The notes below the pieces were generated by a model. It did not search any database, was not told where the DNA came from, and was given only the letters and a program-made list of their open reading frames with translations. From Actinocorallia aurantiaca (GTDB lineage Bacteria > Actinomycetota > Actinomycetes > Streptosporangiales > Streptosporangiaceae), in contig NZ_BAAATZ010000012.1 of the NCBI RefSeq assembly GCF_039533685.1, positions 310,001-374,000 on the forward strand: a stretch of 64,000 nt of DNA, in the 5' to 3' direction. Shown here one piece after another: positions 16,620-24,989 of the stretch; the stretch's first letter is position 1; every line of letters begins with the position of its first letter. The translations under genes and the position numbers were made by a program.

Positions 16620-16824
16620 TTGACCCCCGCCCTTTCGTGAACGAAACTGTCCGCCATAGCGAAACACTGTTTCGCCAGTGGTGACGAAAGGAACCCTCAT
16701 GGGTCTTCGCCGCATGCTCCGCCCCGCCCTCCCGGCGGACGCCTCCGCGCCCGCTCGGGACCACCGGCGACCAGATTCTTTCAAACCCGGGCACGACTCC
16801 GCCACAACCGTTCCCCCCGCCTGA
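16620..16824 (+). pseudogene. Decayed promoter and 5' end of a secreted hydrolase gene
   Basis: This matches 23823 onward: TTGACC, GAAACTGT, TAGCGAAAC-N3-GTTTCGC, GACGAAAGGA and then an ATG at 16699 with MGLRRMLRPALPA for MGLRRFLRLALPA. After about 20 codons the frame loses all resemblance and ends with TGA after 41 residues. No hydrolase domain follows. It is a relic of a duplicated 5' region; the ribosome site and operator survive better than the coding part, so the short open frame may still be transcribed. Confidence 0.65.
16659..16675. promoter_or_regulatory. Palindromic operator, copy 1
   Basis: GCGAAAC ACT GTTTCGC: perfect 7-bp arms around a 3-nt spacer, 24 nt before the relic ATG and about 85 bp upstream of the divergent TetR gene. 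The size and symmetry fit a TetR-family operator. A second copy is at 23863-23881. Confidence 0.55.
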
Positions 16825-16857
16825 GAAGAAGCCGGACGGCCGGATGCTGGAGGTCTG

Positions 16858-17139
16858 ATGCAGGACAGGAAGACGAGCTTCGAACGGAATCTCCCGGACG
16901 GCCCTCGCCGGTTCGCCGACCGGGCCGGAGCGGCTCCCGGCCCGGCGCCCGGAATCGACCCGGCGGCCGAGATCCGCCTCTGGTGGCCGGACGCGCGCAT
17001 CTGGTACGGCCGGGCGACCGGAGCCTGGTGGGCCTTCCTCCCCGGCCACCCCGACCGGCTGCTCGACTTCCTAGACCCGGCCGAACTGATCCGCGCGATC
17101 GCTCACCTCCGGAAGAACATGTCCATGACCTATCGGTGA
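16858..17139 (+). CDS. Small hypothetical protein, Trp-rich
   Basis: 93 residues. GGAGG lies 4 nt before the ATG, which supports it as a real gene. The second half is rich in aromatic residues (IRLWWPDARIWYGRATGAWWAF) and ends with a helix, ELIRAIAHLRKN. It looks like small proteins of unknown role common in Streptosporangiales, but I cannot name a family. It lies 67 nt before the MFS gene on the same strand and may be co-transcribed with it. Confidence 0.6.
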   Translation: MQDRKTSFERNLPDGPRRFADRAGAAPGPAPGIDPAAEIRLWWPDARIWYGRATGAWWAFLPGHPDRLLDFLDPAELIRAIAHLRKNMSMTYR

Positions 17140-17206
17140 CGCGCGGAGCGACTCTTTCCCACACCGGCGGAACCCGCCAGAAACAGCAGCACAGGAGTAG
17201 GCCTTC

Positions 17207-18655
17207 ATGACCGACACGCACGACACGGCACCGGGTTCCCCGAAGACGGAGGCCATTCCATCCGGTGGCGGCACCGTGGAGATGGCCGTGTTCCCCAAGC
17301 GTCCGGCCCGGACGGTCGACCTCGACAAGGCCGCCCCTCTGGGCTGGTGGCCCGCGATCGTGGTGGCGCTGGTGGCGTTCGTCGACCGCATCGAACTCAA
17401 CCTCATTTCCGGTGCGCTGCCTGCCATCCAGGACCACTTCGGGTTCAGCGACACCGCCGGCGGCGCCATCCCGACGGCCGCCAGCATCGCCGCCGCCGTC
17501 CTCCTGCTGCCCGCCGGACGCCTGGCCGACCGCGCCCCCCGGGTCGCCACGATCGCGATCGTGGTGCTCATCTGGTCGATCTGCTCGGTCCTCAGCGGCC
17601 TGGCCACCACGTTCGTGATGTTCTTCGCCGTCCGGGTGCTCATCGGCGCGGCCGGACAGCTCTACAACCCGCCCTCCTCCAGCCTGCTGGCCGACTACTA
17701 CCCGGCCCGCAGCCGCGGCAAGGCCTACGGGTTCGAACGCGCCGGCTACTACATGGGCCTGCCCACCGGCGTCATCCTCGGCGGCGCCATCGCCGAAGCC
17801 CTCGACTGGCGCGCGGTGTTCTTCATCGCCGCCATCCCCGGACTGGTGGTCGCCGCACTCGTGCTGACCGTCAAGGAACCCCTGCGCGGCCTGGGCGACC
17901 GCCTCGACAGACTCCGCGCCGCCACCCGCACCGAGGAGACCCCGAGCGGCGAGACCACCGCCGACGGTCACGCGCCGCTCAAGGTCGACAAGGCCTCCCT
18001 CCTCGCCGAAGCCCGCGTCCTGCTGCGGGTGCGCACCCTCAAGGGCATCATCATCGGCCAGGCCCTGCTGTCCCTCGCGGTGGCAGGCCTGTTCTACTGG
18101 CTGCCCACCTTCCTGGAGCGCACCGAGGACCTGGGCTACGACGCCGCCTCCGGCCTGGCCGGCGGGGTCGGCGGCACCGGCATCGTCATCGGCATCGTCA
18201 TCGGCAGCCGCATGGGCGACCGCCACCACGGCGTGCGCCCCGGCTGGCGCATCAAGATCGCCACAGGGTTCCTGCTCCTGGGCGCCATCACCCTGACCGG
18301 CGGCGTGCTCCTGCCCGGCCTGTGGCTGCGCCTGACCCTCGTCGCGATCGCCTGCGCCGGATTCGCCGCCGCCATCCCCAACCTCACCGCGGCCTCCGCC
18401 GACGTGGTACCCGCCGACCGGCGCGGCATGGGCTTCGCCCTGCTGACCTTCCTGGTCACCCTCGGCGGCGCTCTGGGCCCCCTGCTCATCGGCCTGACCT
18501 CCGACTTCATCGCCTCCACCGGCTACGGCGGAGAGTCCCTGGCGCTGGCCATGCTCGTGCTGGTCCCGGCGATGTTCCTGGCCGTCCTGGCCCTGCTGTG
18601 GATCCGCAACACCTTCGAACACGACGCCGCGCAAGCCTCCGGCACCACCGGCTGA
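17207..18655 (+). CDS. MFS transporter
   Basis: 482 residues, about 12 membrane helices with a cytoplasmic N-terminal tail of 45 residues and a loop near residues 225-265. The loop 2-3 motif reads GRLADRAPRVA, and FVDRIELNLISGALPAI resembles the spinster-like/organic anion MFS branch. GGAG stands 10 nt before the ATG. The gene ends in a strong hairpin that is broken by a sequencing gap. Substrate not predictable. Confidence 0.85.
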   Translation: MTDTHDTAPGSPKTEAIPSGGGTVEMAVFPKRPARTVDLDKAAPLGWWPAIVVALVAFVDRIELNLISGALPAIQDHFGFSDTAGGAIPTAASIAAAVLLLPAGRLADRAPRVATIAIVVLIWSICSVLSGLATTFVMFFAVRVLIGAAGQLYNPPSSSLLADYYPARSRGKAYGFERAGYYMGLPTGVILGGAIAEALDWRAVFFIAAIPGLVVAALVLTVKEPLRGLGDRLDRLRAATRTEETPSGETTADGHAPLKVDKASLLAEARVLLRVRTLKGIIIGQALLSLAVAGLFYWLPTFLERTEDLGYDAASGLAGGVGGTGIVIGIVIGSRMGDRHHGVRPGWRIKIATGFLLLGAITLTGGVLLPGLWLRLTLVAIACAGFAAAIPNLTAASADVVPADRRGMGFALLTFLVTLGGALGPLLIGLTSDFIASTGYGGESLALAMLVLVPAMFLAVLALLWIRNTFEHDAAQASGTTG

Positions 18656-18670
18656 ACACCGCCGCACCAC

Positions 18671-18724
18671 CGAACGCCCGGCCNNNNNNNNNNNNNNNNN
18701 NNNNNNNNNNNNNNCGGGCGTTCG
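18671..18724. terminator. Hairpin terminator interrupted by an N gap
   Basis: CGAACGCCCG (18671-18680) and CGGGCGTTCG (18715-18724) are perfect inverted copies. The 31 N at 18684-18714 fall in the loop or inner stem. The place, 16 nt after the MFS stop, fits a terminator; the gap probably reflects failure to sequence the hairpin. Confidence 0.6.
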
Positions 18725-18787
18725 TCGTCTTGAACGAGGGAAGCCTTCCGCCGCGCGGGTCGGCGTCCGTGTTCATCGGCACGGGCG

Positions 18788-18816
18788 TTGACCCGCGTCC
18801 CGGGCGGGGCTACGTT
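18788..18816 (+). promoter_or_regulatory. Promoter of the secreted esterase gene
   Basis: TTGACC (18788-18793), a 17-nt spacer and TACGTT (18811-18816). The GTG start is at 18885 after a GGAAGGA ribosome site, so the leader would be about 60 nt. Confidence 0.55.
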
Positions 18817-18884
18817 GACGCCACTCCTCGGCCGCCTACCGCCGTGCGCCGCCCGCAGCGCCACCCCCAGCGGAAGGACCCCCC

Positions 18885-20165
18885 GTGACATCCCACCCCC
18901 CAGGACTCCGAGCGCGTCTCGCCGCCCTCCTCTCGATACCTCTCACGGCCACCGCACTGGCCGTCGCGCCCGGTGGCACCGCACATGCCGCCGAGCTCCC
19001 GGACGACCGCCTCACCGTCACCGTGGCCGGATCCCCCGCCTACCGGCTCGAAGGGGACCTCTCCTCCGGCGCCATAGCCGTCACCGACACCGTCGCGGAC
19101 TACCGCACCGACCGGATCCAGGGAGAGGGGACGCTGCCGGGCTCGAGCGGCGGAACCGCGCAGGTCTCCTTCCGGGTCAAGCGGAGCGTGCTCGGCCTGT
19201 CGGGGACCTTCACCCTCCGGGACGGCGGCGTGGAGGTCTCCGCGAAGGTCGGTGAGGTCAAGGTCCCGAGTGACGGGACCGTGACGTGGGAAGGGTCCGG
19301 CACCGTCGTGCGGGACGGGCGGTCGTCCCGTGCGACCGTCACCTTCACGCTCCAGGACCGCCGGCCCGATCCCGGCGACCACGCCATCCGCATCACCCAC
19401 GCCGGGCAGGAGCGCAGGGCCGTTCTGCGGCTGCCCGACGACTACGACGGCGGCCCCCGGCCGGTGCTGTTCCACTTTCCCGGGCTGTACGAAGCCCCCT
19501 GGATGGCGGAGTTGTTCGGCCGGATGGCCGACTACGCGCAGAGCCGCGGATTCATCATGATCACACCGGAGCACCACGGGCCGGGATGGCAGGGGGTCCT
19601 GGCCGGAACGCCCTCACCCGACCTGGACGACCCGGGGTTCGTGGAACGGCTCCAGGACATCCTCGTCGAACGCTTCAACGCCGACCCCCGCCGCCTCTAC
19701 GCCTCGGGCATGAGCAACGGCGGATTCTTCACCAGCAAGATGGCCTGCGACAACGAGCGCTTCGCCGCCTACGCCCCCGTCGCGGGGCAGCTCAACGACC
19801 AGGCGTCCTGCCGGCCCGGCCGGAACATACCGATCGTCCTCATCCATGGGGACGGCGACTTCATCGTCCCCTACACCACCGCTCCTCCGGCCGCCGATTT
19901 CTGGGCCCGCAACAACGGCTGCGGCGCCGTACCCGCCTCCGTGGACCTGCCCGACCTCGACCCGAAGGACAACACCACGGTCGTCCGCCACACCTATCCG
20001 GACTGCCCCGGCGACGGGCCGGTCGTGCTCTACCAGATCAAGGGAGGCGGGCATAACTGGCCCGGCGGCACGCCCTTCCTCGGCCCCCTCCTGGGCGGGG
20101 GGACCTACGACATCGACGCCAACGAGGTGATTTGGGACTTCGTCTCCCGTCACCGCCTCCCCTGA
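18885..20165 (+). CDS. Secreted PHB-depolymerase/LpqC-like esterase
   Basis: 426 residues. A signal peptide (positively charged start, hydrophobic run ending TAHAAE) predicts export with cleavage near residue 37. Residues 40-160 are a beta-rich region without a clear family. The alpha/beta hydrolase domain follows, with the nucleophile in GMSNGGFFTS, the Asp in HGDGDFIVPY and the His in KGGGHNWPGG. This matches esterases of the polyhydroxybutyrate depolymerase/feruloyl esterase group. The last 16 nt overlap the convergent ccdA gene. Substrate may be a polyester or a plant ester; not decided. Confidence 0.85.
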   Translation: MTSHPPGLRARLAALLSIPLTATALAVAPGGTAHAAELPDDRLTVTVAGSPAYRLEGDLSSGAIAVTDTVADYRTDRIQGEGTLPGSSGGTAQVSFRVKRSVLGLSGTFTLRDGGVEVSAKVGEVKVPSDGTVTWEGSGTVVRDGRSSRATVTFTLQDRRPDPGDHAIRITHAGQERRAVLRLPDDYDGGPRPVLFHFPGLYEAPWMAELFGRMADYAQSRGFIMITPEHHGPGWQGVLAGTPSPDLDDPGFVERLQDILVERFNADPRRLYASGMSNGGFFTSKMACDNERFAAYAPVAGQLNDQASCRPGRNIPIVLIHGDGDFIVPYTTAPPAADFWARNNGCGAVPASVDLPDLDPKDNTTVVRHTYPDCPGDGPVVLYQIKGGGHNWPGGTPFLGPLLGGGTYDIDANEVIWDFVSRHRLP

Positions 20166-20974
20166 TCGCGCCTGAACCCGTAAACGAGCAGGGCAAGGAG
20201 GAGCAGGACGGCGAAAGCGACGGCTACCGGGAGGGTTCCGAGGTCGTTGAGGCGGCCGGTGACGGCTCCCTGCACTTCGGTGAACGTCCTGATGAGGGGG
20301 TCGTCGGCGGCGGCCCCGTCCAGGACGCGGAGTTCGTACCAGCCGTAGTAGGTGACGTAGGCGCCTGCCGCGAGCAGGAGGGCGCCGCTGATACGTGAGA
20401 CGTACGGGAGGATCCGGCGGAGTCTCAGGACAGCGGCCTCCTGGGCGAAGGCCACCAGCAGGGAGAGCACGCCGACGATGAGGCCCATGCCCAGGGCGTA
20501 GGCGACGAAGGCGGCCAGACCGTCCAGGACGCCTTCCGTGCCGGAGGCCAGGCCCGTCACGGCCAGGAAGGGACCGATCGTGCAGGAGAGGGAGGCCACC
20601 GCGTAGGAGGCTCCGTAGCCGTAGAGGGCGGCGAAGGAGCTGGCGGGGCCTCCCGTCTTCAGGTGCGGTACGCGTACGAGCAGTTCCCTGCCCGCCAGCA
20701 GCCAGATCCCCAGGAGGAGCAGGGCCAGGCCGATGACGATGGTCGCCCAGGGCAGGTAGCGCTGGAGAGGGGCCGCGACCAGTGAGATCGCCAGGCCGAA
20801 GGCGCCGAAGACCGTGACGAAGCCCGCCGTCATGGCCGCCGACAGGCGCAGGGCCCGCCAGAGGCCTCCTGGCCCGGCCAGCAGGAGCGCCAGGTAGGAC
20901 GGCAGGAGGGCGAAGCCGCACGGATTGAACGCGGCGACCAGGCCGGCCGCCAGTGCGAGAGCGAGATCGTCCAT
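20150..20974 (-). CDS. ccdA: Cytochrome c biogenesis / thiol transporter CcdA
   Basis: 274 residues, six or more membrane helices. The two redox Cys are in FNPCGFALLPSYL (near residue 18) and SLSCTIGPFLA. CcdA moves reducing power from cytoplasmic thioredoxin to extracytoplasmic partners. The partner is the TlpA-like lipoprotein encoded directly upstream: its TAG touches the ATG of this gene with no gap. The C-terminus has an extra basic tail after the last helix. Confidence 0.88.
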   Translation of the reverse strand: MDDLALALAAGLVAAFNPCGFALLPSYLALLLAGPGGLWRALRLSAAMTAGFVTVFGAFGLAISLVAAPLQRYLPWATIVIGLALLLLGIWLLAGRELLVRVPHLKTGGPASSFAALYGYGASYAVASLSCTIGPFLAVTGLASGTEGVLDGLAAFVAYALGMGLIVGVLSLLVAFAQEAAVLRLRRILPYVSRISGALLLAAGAYVTYYGWYELRVLDGAAADDPLIRTFTEVQGAVTGRLNDLGTLPVAVAFAVLLLLALLVYGFRRDQGRR

Positions 20975-21532
20975 CTACAGCGCGTACTGGTCGATCAGCT
21001 CGGACAGGTCGGCCTCGCTGAGCGGGCCCACCGCGGAGTGGGTGCCTCCCTCGGGGTTCACCACCAGGTAGGACGACTGCGACGTCACCTTGAAGTGCTT
21101 GTACAGGGAGCCGGTGCGGTCGTCCAGATGGGTGAAGTTCGAGGTGCCGGTGCGGGAGACGAACGCGTCCATCTGCTCCTTGCTCTTGTCGAGCCCGGCC
21201 ACGCCCACGAACGTGACCTTGTCTCCGTACTTCTTCGCCGCGGCGGACACGGCGGGGCCCTCGCCCTGGCAGGTGGGACACCACGGCGCCCAGAACCACA
21301 GCACCACCGGCTTGCCGGCCAGGCCGCTCCCGTCGAACGCCTCGCCCTTCAGGGACGTCGCCTGGAACTTCCACAACGCGGGCGTCTCCATGCCCGAGGA
21401 GTCTTCCGGGGCGGCGGGCGCCGCCGACGAGGACTTCGTCATGTCCGGGGACGCCGCCTTCTCCTCCGCTTCGCTCCCGCATCCGGTGGCGGCGAGCAGG
21501 GTCAGGGTCAGCGCGGAGATCAGCTTTCTCAT
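20975..21532 (-). CDS. TlpA/thioredoxin-like lipoprotein
   Basis: 185 residues. A lipobox LLAATGCGS marks it as a lipoprotein, followed by a Ser/Ala-rich linker and a thioredoxin fold with the active site WAPWCPTCQG. It likely receives electrons from CcdA and reduces exported proteins. I choose the ATG at 21532 over the GTG three codons upstream because a TACGGT -10 box ends 7 nt before it. Confidence 0.87.
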   Translation of the reverse strand: MRKLISALTLTLLAATGCGSEAEEKAASPDMTKSSSAAPAAPEDSSGMETPALWKFQATSLKGEAFDGSGLAGKPVVLWFWAPWCPTCQGEGPAVSAAAKKYGDKVTFVGVAGLDKSKEQMDAFVSRTGTSNFTHLDDRTGSLYKHFKVTSQSSYLVVNPEGGTHSAVGPLSEADLSELIDQYAL

Positions 21533-21539
21533 GCGGAAC

Positions 21540-21545
21540 ACCGTA
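21540..21545 (-). promoter_or_regulatory. -10 box of the tlpA-ccdA operon
   Basis: TACGGT on the minus strand, 7 nt before the ATG at 21532, with no ribosome site: a leaderless start for the lipoprotein gene. Confidence 0.45.
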
Positions 21546-21776
21546 TTGCGCCCGGCGGCCGCAGGATCTTACGCGTTGATGACGCCGGAGATCAGCAGGG
21601 AGCACCGCTTTTCCACAGGCCGTCCGGGAGCGCGCGCGAAGAAGTGATCGGATGGGGGCGGGAGAACCGGTCGGCGGGGTGCGCGGACGGCGGGTGGCGG
21701 CCGCCAGGTGGCGGTCGATATACCAGGGGGCGAGCGTCACGATGATGGTGACAGTCCGTCATCTTTGGGAGTGAAC

Positions 21777-22736
21777 ATGAGTGAGCGGGTCCCTCCTCCG
21801 TTCGATCCGGAGCTGGCCGCGGCCCTGGCCGCGGTCTCCGACACCGTGTGGCCGTCGCTGAGGCCCGACCAGATCGCGTTGAAGCGTGCCGTTCCCCGGC
21901 TGCCGGCCGGAGAGTTCACCCTGGGCGGGGTGTTCACCGCCGAAGACCTCGTCGTACCCGGTCCCGAGGGGGCTCCGGACATCTCCCTGCTGGTGTGCCG
22001 GCCGGTCAGCGCGCGGGAGCCGGTGGCCGCGCTCTACTTCATCCACGGCGGCGGGATGGTCATGGGCGACAACCGGGCGGGCGTGCCGGACATGCTGGAG
22101 CTCGCCGCCGAGCTGGGCATGGCGGTCGTATCGGTCGAGTACCGGCTCGCGCCCGAGAACCCGCATCCGGCGCCGGTCGAGGACTGCTACGCGGGCCTCC
22201 TGTGGACGTTCGAGAACGCCGCGAAGATCGGCGTCGACCCCGCGCGCGTCGTCGTGGGCGGCAGCAGCGCGGGCGGCGGCCTCGCGGCGGCGCTCGCGCT
22301 GATGGCCCGGGACCTGGACGGCCCGGAGATCCTCGGCCAGCTGCTGCTGTGCCCCATGCTCGACGACCGCGACGACACGTTCTCCGGCTTCCAGATGACG
22401 GGCCTGGGCACCTGGGACCGCGTCGCCAACGACACCGGCTGGAACGCCCTGCTCGGCGCGGCCCGGGGCGGCCCCGACGTCTCGCCCTACGCCGCCCCGG
22501 CCCGCGCCGGGGACCTGTCGGGCCTGCCGCCCGCCTTCATCGACGTCGGCTCGGCCGAGAGCTTCCGCGACGAGGACGTCGCCTACGCCGCCCGCATCTG
22601 GCAGGCCGGGGGCCGCGCCGAACTGCACGTCTGGCCGGGGGGTTTCCACGGATTCGACTTCCTGTCCCCGCGTGCCGCCCTCTCCCGGGACTCCAGGGAG
22701 GCCCGGGTGCGCTGGATGCGCCGCCTCCTCGCCTGA
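21777..22736 (+). CDS. Alpha/beta hydrolase, hormone-sensitive lipase family
   Basis: 319 residues. The HSL-family marks are FIHGGGMVMGD (oxyanion hole) and the nucleophile in VVGGSSAGGGLA; the usual Asp is in a VGSAESFRDED segment and the His in GGFHGFD. No signal peptide, so cytoplasmic. GGGAGTG lies 4-5 nt before the ATG at 21777. These enzymes hydrolyse short to medium acyl esters. The gene is followed by the PucR-like regulator on the same strand. Confidence 0.87.
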   Translation: MSERVPPPFDPELAAALAAVSDTVWPSLRPDQIALKRAVPRLPAGEFTLGGVFTAEDLVVPGPEGAPDISLLVCRPVSAREPVAALYFIHGGGMVMGDNRAGVPDMLELAAELGMAVVSVEYRLAPENPHPAPVEDCYAGLLWTFENAAKIGVDPARVVVGGSSAGGGLAAALALMARDLDGPEILGQLLLCPMLDDRDDTFSGFQMTGLGTWDRVANDTGWNALLGAARGGPDVSPYAAPARAGDLSGLPPAFIDVGSAESFRDEDVAYAARIWQAGGRAELHVWPGGFHGFDFLSPRAALSRDSREARVRWMRRLLA

Positions 22737-22754
22737 GAAGCACCCAAAACGGAC

Positions 22755-22760
22755 TAAAGT
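22755..22760 (+). promoter_or_regulatory. -10 box of the PucR-like regulator
   Basis: TAAAGT ends 6 nt before the GTG at 22767; no ribosome site. Leaderless arrangement. Confidence 0.4.
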
Positions 22761-22766
22761 GACGAC

Positions 22767-23765
22767 GTGAAAGAGCTCGCCGGGCGGCTGACCGCGCTGG
22801 ACCCCGACGCGGGGGCGGCCGTGCGGGTCATCGCCTACTTCGACCGGCTGGCCGAGGGGCGGGCCGGGCTGGAGGCGGTCGTCCGGGGGGCCGTCATCCT
22901 GGCGGGATGCCCCGCCCGGCTGGCCGATCCCGAACGCCGGGTCCTCGTCCGCGTCCTGACCGACGGATGCCGGGACGACGTCTGCGAAGCGCCCGATCCA
23001 GCCTGGCCCAGCGTCTCACTGACCCCCGGCGGCGCGGGGCGGCTCTGGCTGGAGCGCCCCGGGCCCGCGGGCACCGTCGGCGCGATGGTCCTGGAACGGG
23101 CGGCCGCGACGGCCCGCGCCGTCCTGGAGCGCACCAGGGGCCGGGCCCCGGTCGGATCACCCGGGGACGATCCGGCCCTGGTGGAGCTGCTGCTCGACCC
23201 CGCGGTGCCCGAGGCCGAGCGGCTCCACGCGGCCCGCCGCCTGGGGCTGCCCCGGCTGGTGAGGGCCGTGGCGGTCGCGGGCGGGCCCCCGGTGATCGAG
23301 CCCGCCGAGACCGAGCCCGGCCACCACGACGGCCGGGCCGGCATCGGGCCCGACGTCCCCGTCCTCGGCCTGCCGGACTCCTGGAAGGCAGCGGCCGTCG
23401 CCCTGCGCCTGGCCGCCGAGGGGGACGCCTCCGATCCCGGCCCGCGCGTCGTGCGCTTCACCGAACTGGGCGGGCTCGCGGTCCTGGCCTCGGCGGTCGG
23501 CCCGGAGACCGAGCCCGTCCCCGACGTGCGGGCGCTCGACCGCGCGGCCGCCGAGGCCCCCTGGGCGGCGGCGACCCTCCACGCCGTGGCCTCCTCTCCC
23601 AGCCTCCGCGCCGCGGCGTCGGCGCTGGTCCTGCACCACTCCACCCTCCAGGACCGCCTCGCCCGCGCCGAGCGGCTCCTCGGCTGGAGCGTCCGCACCC
23701 AGGAAGGCCGCCTGCGCCTGCACCTGGCCTTCGCCCTGCGCCGCCTCCACCGCCGCCCGCGCTGA
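22767..23765 (+). CDS. PucR C-terminal helix-turn-helix regulator
   Basis: 332 residues. The last 50 residues carry the PucR-type HTH: LVLHHSTLQDRLARAERLLG then RLHLAFALRRL. The N-terminal 270 residues are Ala/Arg/Pro-rich with no PucR or GAF domain that I can recognise. Proteins of this type are common in actinomycetes as regulators of unknown pathways. Probably leaderless. It lies between two alpha/beta hydrolase genes. Confidence 0.75.
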   Translation: MKELAGRLTALDPDAGAAVRVIAYFDRLAEGRAGLEAVVRGAVILAGCPARLADPERRVLVRVLTDGCRDDVCEAPDPAWPSVSLTPGGAGRLWLERPGPAGTVGAMVLERAAATARAVLERTRGRAPVGSPGDDPALVELLLDPAVPEAERLHAARRLGLPRLVRAVAVAGGPPVIEPAETEPGHHDGRAGIGPDVPVLGLPDSWKAAAVALRLAAEGDASDPGPRVVRFTELGGLAVLASAVGPETEPVPDVRALDRAAAEAPWAAATLHAVASSPSLRAAASALVLHHSTLQDRLARAERLLGWSVRTQEGRLRLHLAFALRRLHRRPR

Positions 23766-23822
23766 AGTCCGTCCGACGGCCCGCCGGACCGGCTCCGGCC
23801 GGATTCCACGATCATTCCGGTC

Positions 23823-23899
23823 TTGACCCATGCCTTCCCATGAAGGAAACTGTGTCTGCCTTAGCGAAACTTTGTTTCGCTGCGCGAAACGAAAGGAGT
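23823..23899 (+). promoter_or_regulatory. Promoter and palindromic operator (copy 2) of the secreted hydrolase
   Basis: TTGACC (23823-23828) may be a -35 box. AGCGAAAC TTT GTTTCGCT (23863-23881) is a perfect 8-bp-arm palindrome, and a further GCGAAAC follows at 23884. AAAGGAG lies 5-6 nt before the ATG at 23905. The same elements are kept at 16620-16692. The palindrome would sit just downstream of the transcription start, a usual place for a TetR repressor. Confidence 0.55.
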
Positions 23900-23904
23900 C
23901 CGGC

Positions 23905-24822
23905 ATGGGTCTTCGACGCTTCCTCCGCCTCGCCCTTCCCGCCTTCCTCTCCGCCGCCTTCCTGACGGGCGTCTCCGCGCCCGCACAGGCCGACGCCCCC
24001 GTTTCCTCCTTCACCAGCACCGTCAGCGGGGATCCCGCCGACGTCTACTACCCGACCGCGATCAGCGAACGCACGCCCGTCGCGCTCATGCTCCAGGGCG
24101 CGCAGGTCGGGCGCGCCCACTACTCCGCCTACGCCCGCGCCGTCGCCGCGTACGGGTTCATCGTGGTCGTGCCCGACCACAAGCGCCTGCTGTTCTTCGA
24201 CAACGACTACTACCCCGAGCAGAAGCAGGCCGCCGACGCCGTGACCTGGATGAAGGCGGAGGACGACCGCACCGGTTCGCCGCTGAAGAGCAAGGTCAAG
24301 ACGACCCGGATGGTGCTGCTCGGCCACTCCTTCGGCGGCGCGGCCGGGCTGTCGATCGTCGGGGAGACCTGCACCATCCCGTTCTGCACGGGCCTGACGT
24401 ACACGATGCCCACCCAGGTGAAGGGGGCCTCCTTCTTCGGCGCGAACAACAAGTCGCCGCTGACCGGGACCTTCGCCACCATCGACCTGCAGGTCCCGAC
24501 CCAGCTCGTCCAGGGCGTCCAGGACGGGGTGGCCCTGCCCGCCGACGCGGAGAGCACCTACAACAAGATGATCTTCGACCCCAAGCAGATCGTCCGCGTC
24601 TCGGGCACCAACCACTACGGCATCGCCAACGCCCAGAACCCGGCAGGGGCCGACCCCGAGGCCGGCCCGCAGTCCTTCACCCAGGCCAGGAGCATCGAGA
24701 TCGCCGCCCGCTGGTCGGCGAAGTTCCTGCTCGCCGCCATGGGCGACGAAGCCGCCGAGGACTACGTCTGGAACACCGGCGACGCCGCCGACCCCGACGT
24801 GACCGTCACCGGCGACAACTGA
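23905..24822 (+). CDS. Secreted alpha/beta hydrolase, chlorophyllase/cutinase-like fold
   Basis: 305 residues with a signal peptide (hydrophobic run ending SAPAQADA). The nucleophile elbow is LLGHSFGGAAG; the His is probably in SGTNHYGIAN. The region around VALMLQGAQVGRAHYSAYARAV and FIVVVPDHKR resembles chlorophyllase-type or dienelactone-hydrolase-like enzymes. It is exported and likely cleaves an ester. Two Cys (ETCTIPFCTG) may form a disulfide. It has a well-formed ribosome site and a palindromic operator; a truncated copy of its 5' end is at 16620-16824. Confidence 0.8.
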   Translation: MGLRRFLRLALPAFLSAAFLTGVSAPAQADAPVSSFTSTVSGDPADVYYPTAISERTPVALMLQGAQVGRAHYSAYARAVAAYGFIVVVPDHKRLLFFDNDYYPEQKQAADAVTWMKAEDDRTGSPLKSKVKTTRMVLLGHSFGGAAGLSIVGETCTIPFCTGLTYTMPTQVKGASFFGANNKSPLTGTFATIDLQVPTQLVQGVQDGVALPADAESTYNKMIFDPKQIVRVSGTNHYGIANAQNPAGADPEAGPQSFTQARSIEIAARWSAKFLLAAMGDEAAEDYVWNTGDAADPDVTVTGDN

Positions 24823-24860
24823 TCACCGTCCGCCGGGCCCGCGGGAGCGAGCTCGGCGGC

Positions 24861-24963
24861 CGTCAGGCTAAGAGCGCGGCGAAGCGCCGGTCGAGCACCG
24901 GGCGGGGGTCGCCCTGACCGGTCACGGCCTCGACCTCCGAACGCAGATGGACCAAGTCGCCGG
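24861..24963 (-). pseudogene. Relic of the 3' end of a MaoC gene
   Basis: About 100 nt that align with the 3' end of the MaoC-like gene just upstream (24989-25089). On the minus strand it reads LRSEVEAVTGQGDPRPVLDR and a stop, against LRSEVEAVTGQGASRPVLDW in the intact gene. Nothing of the rest of the gene remains. It is the tail of a former tandem paralogue, now directly downstream of the intact gene, and is not expected to be functional. Confidence 0.75.
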
Positions 24964-24989
24964 ACCCGCAGGATCGAACCCGGCTGACG

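Noticed and set aside
19614..21740. A 708-codon minus-strand frame over the esterase, ccdA and tlpA genes
   Set aside because: The real products in other frames have clear motifs (NPCGF, CPTC, GMSNGG); this frame is a shadow.
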